From contig CAMYMO010000386.1 of NCBI GenBank assembly GCA_947259425.1, positions 1 through 8,423 of the forward strand: a stretch of DNA of 8,423 nt, in the 5' to 3' direction. Below are positions 6,641 to 8,423 of this stretch, in pieces. The position numbers were made by a program, and so were the translations under genes. Source of the stretch: an uncultured Ectothiorhodospiraceae bacterium. GTDB taxonomy: Bacteria > Pseudomonadota > Gammaproteobacteria > UBA6429 > Thiohalophilaceae. The notes under the pieces are model-generated. The model had not been told where the DNA came from and searched no databases. It worked only from the letters and a program-made list of their open reading frames with translations. Every line of letters begins with the position of its first letter. The first letter of the stretch is position 1.

Positions 6641-8050
6641 TTACATTAGCGAGGGTAGTAATGAATAAATAAGACCGGCTAACGCGCAGGCAGCCAATAC
6701 GGGCATTATGCCGACTTTGTATTTGAACATTGCGATCAGGGCGGCGATACCGATAATTGCTGAAACCCATTCAAATCGAGCGCTAAAAAAGGCTTTTATT
6801 CCAGTAATGGGTGATGACCAGTCAAATTCAATACCAATCCCCTCTGGCCATAATACATGATAAGCAAAAAAGAAGGCCAGGTTGAGTATCACACCAACCA
6901 CGGCGGCAGTAATACCAGTTAAAGGTGCGGTGAAGTTAATATCATGACGCGTTTTTTCTACCGCCGGACCACCCACCAGGATAAAGAGAAAAGAGGGTAA
7001 AAAGGTGAACAGGGTTGCAATACCTGCTCCCATCGCACCAGCCAATGCTTGTGATTCCGGGCCGAATATTTTTGCCCCCCAGCCACCGACAAAACCGACA
7101 AAGGCGACCACCATAATAAGCGGTCCCGGCGTGGTTTCACCGAGCGCAAGCCCATCAATCATTTGTGTCCCGGTCAGCCACGAATAGTGTTCAACGCCGC
7201 CTTGATAAACATAAGGTAACACGGCGTACGCCCCACCAAATGTTAATAACGCAGCCTTGGTAAAGAACCAACCCATTTGGGTGAAGGTCCCTTCCCATCC
7301 ATAAGTTGAAAATAATAATGCCATGACGAGCAGCCAGATTAACAGGCCAGCCAGGGTATAACTGATTAGACGGCTCCATTTAAATAAGGCGTGTGACGGA
7401 ATCGGGGTATCATCATCGATGAGCGCTGGACCATAGCTATGCTTCGAACTGCCATGATGAGCTCCCGATTTAAAGCTTTGCGGATGATAACGAGCGCCGA
7501 GGTATCCAATTAACCCGGCCATTAATACAATGTAAGGGAATGGTACATCAAAGAAAAAAATGGCGGCAAAAGCCAATACGGCCATGGCACGTAGGACATT
7601 GTTTTGTAAAGCACGTGAGCCGATTCGGTACGCAGCAAATAAAACGATAGCGGTGACGGCCGGTTTAATTCCGTAAAGTACACCCTCAACGGCAGGTACG
7701 TTGCCAAATGATAAATAGATCCAGGTTAAGGCGATTAAAATAAATAACGAGGGTAAGACGAACAGGAATCCAGCCATAATCCCACCCCACACACCGTGCA
7801 TGAGCCAACCGATGTAGGTTGCGAGTTGTTGCGCCTCGGGACCAGGTAACACCATGGTGTAATTTAATGCGTGTAAAAAACGATGCTCTGAAATCCAGCG
7901 ACGTCGTTCAACCAGTTCCTGATGCATCATACTGATTTGACCCGCAGGGCCACCGAAACTGATAAAGCCTAATTTCAACCAATAGATAAAGGCTTCATGA
8001 AAAGAAACAGACTCCGGGCAATCGGTGAGGGCTTGTGGAGGAGATGACAT
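6641..8050 (-). CDS. chrA: ChrA-type chromate transporter, two-domain (CHR superfamily)
   Basis: This is an inner-membrane transporter of 469 residues, the length of the long-chain CHR family, whose characterised members expel chromate driven by the proton gradient. It has two homologous halves. The N-terminal half holds FGGPAGQI (32-39) and LPGPEAQQLATYIGW (68-82). The C-terminal half holds the matching FGGAYAVLPY (271-280) and TPGPLIMVVAFVGF (307-320). About ten or more hydrophobic segments fit the family. The linker at about 188-222 carries five histidines and the run IDDD. The open frame extends to a TTG at 8075-8077 without a ribosome site; I chose the ATG at 8048-8050, with AAGGA (8061-8065) ten bases upstream. 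Chromate is the family substrate; many homologues are untested and may carry other oxyanions. No chrB regulator gene is seen. Confidence 0.93.
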   Translation of the reverse strand: MSSPPQALTDCPESVSFHEAFIYWLKLGFISFGGPAGQISMMHQELVERRRWISEHRFLHALNYTMVLPGPEAQQLATYIGWLMHGVWGGIMAGFLFVLPSLFILIALTWIYLSFGNVPAVEGVLYGIKPAVTAIVLFAAYRIGSRALQNNVLRAMAVLAFAAIFFFDVPFPYIVLMAGLIGYLGARYHPQSFKSGAHHGSSKHSYGPALIDDDTPIPSHALFKWSRLISYTLAGLLIWLLVMALLFSTYGWEGTFTQMGWFFTKAALLTFGGAYAVLPYVYQGGVEHYSWLTGTQMIDGLALGETTPGPLIMVVAFVGFVGGWGAKIFGPESQALAGAMGAGIATLFTFLPSFLFILVGGPAVEKTRHDINFTAPLTGITAAVVGVILNLAFFFAYHVLWPEGIGIEFDWSSPITGIKAFFSARFEWVSAIIGIAALIAMFKYKVGIMPVLAACALAGLIYSLLPSLM

Positions 8051-8423
8051 CGTTTTGAAATCCTTATAATCCGGCAAGCGTTTAAACGATAGTTGTGCCA
8101 GAATTTTATTATTGGAAATTATTATTTTTTAAAAGTATACCAAACTTAACTCTAACTGATATTGAAGTTTACCAGTATGACTTTGAATTTTAATGACTAA
8201 AAACGGATTACTCGCATTTTGAGAACCTTAGCGACGAGCCAGTTGAATTCGTAATTGATAACATTAATGAAGTTCATTTCAAATCGTGTCGTTGGGCGGT
8301 TATTTTTTAACACTATGTTTATGCCATTATTCACTGAGTCTTAACTGCAAATGCAGCATGATTATACTATCAACTGGCATTCAGTTTGATGGCTGGATAG
8401 TTATTCATTGTGGGTAATAATAG
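8051..8423. other. Intergenic region upstream of chrA, no convincing gene
   Basis: This A+T-rich stretch holds the candidate chrA promoter, the small palindrome AATGAAGTTCATT at 8266-8278, and one copy of TAATGACTAA (8191-8200) that also occurs upstream of the large regulator. A plus-strand frame stays open from 8197 to about 8310 but has no usable start codon. On the minus strand, 17 codons from the right edge end in TGA at 8370-8372. They could be the tail of an upstream gene, but this is too short to judge. A weak plus-strand promoter-like pair (TTAACT at 8341, TATACT at 8363) points off the edge. I see no RNA gene or intrinsic terminator. Confidence 0.5.
8134..8142 (-). promoter_or_regulatory. 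Extended -10 promoter candidate for the chrA-led run
   Basis: TGGTATACT on the minus strand fits the extended -10 consensus (TGnTATAAT with one mismatch). Transcription would start near 8127, giving a leader of about 75 bases before the ATG at 8050. A -35 box is not evident at 17 bases, which extended -10 promoters tolerate. This is the best promoter I can find for the four-gene run. Confidence 0.4.

Noticed and set aside
7005..7187. Proline- and alanine-rich plus-strand frame opposite chrA
   Set aside because: It is the antisense shadow of the Gly/Ala-rich membrane segments of the transporter, with no start signals.
8051..8077. Longer ChrA start at the TTG at 8075-8077 (478 residues)
   Set aside because: No ribosome site precedes the TTG, whereas the ATG at 8048-8050 has AAGGA ten bases upstream and the extra nine residues add nothing typical of the family.
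8197..8310. Plus-strand open frame of about 36 codons upstream of chrA, possible gene remnant
   Set aside because: It lacks ATG, GTG or TTG near its beginning and has no ribosome site. The two stops before it (8191-8196) and the A+T-rich context make chance openness the simpler reading, and I recognise no domain.
8341..8368. Plus-strand promoter pair TTAACT / TATACT reading off the right edge
   Set aside because: Each hexamer is only a partial match and the spacer is 16 bases. No downstream gene can be seen, and the same bases also resemble a minus-strand -10.
8366..8392. Imperfect inverted repeat (ATCAACTG / CAGTTTGAT) near the right edge as a terminator
   Set aside because: One arm has an extra base and no T tract follows on either strand.

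Overview
The window reads as an ordinary chromosomal stretch of a gammaproteobacterium with low-to-middling G+C. I base this on a YqcC (DUF446) protein, a SirB2-type membrane protein and a bacterial homodimeric-type dihydroorotase, of which the first two are mainly gammaproteobacterial families. I cannot name a genus. Every convincing gene lies on the minus strand, so transcription runs from the right edge to the left edge.

Right part (8423 down to 5305): about 370 bases without a convincing gene carry a plausible extended -10 promoter. They are followed by a four-gene run with gaps of 67, 48 and 21 bases. The run holds a two-domain ChrA-type chromate transporter, an unrecognised 148-residue cytoplasmic protein, YqcC, and a zinc-binding GFA/CENP-V-like protein. 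The spacing allows one operon, but the products share no obvious pathway.

Middle (5304 to 1354): a small exported protein of unknown function sits between two intergenic gaps (138 and 123 bases). After it comes the largest gene, a 1089-residue SARP/AfsR-like regulator. Its N-terminal winged helix and BTAD are followed by an ATPase module with a degenerate Walker A motif and a long TPR-like helical tail. The gap in front of it holds a perfect 9+9 inverted repeat and a tandem heptamer, both candidates for regulation of this gene.

Left part (1353 to 1): a SirB2-type membrane protein overlaps the start of pyrC by 13 bases. pyrC runs off the left edge but still has all its recognisable metal ligands.

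I see no RNA gene, CRISPR array, insertion sequence or prophage part, and no clear new multi-gene system. The items most worth a second look are the large regulator with its upstream repeats, and the two unrecognised small proteins (4747-5166 and 6127-6573).
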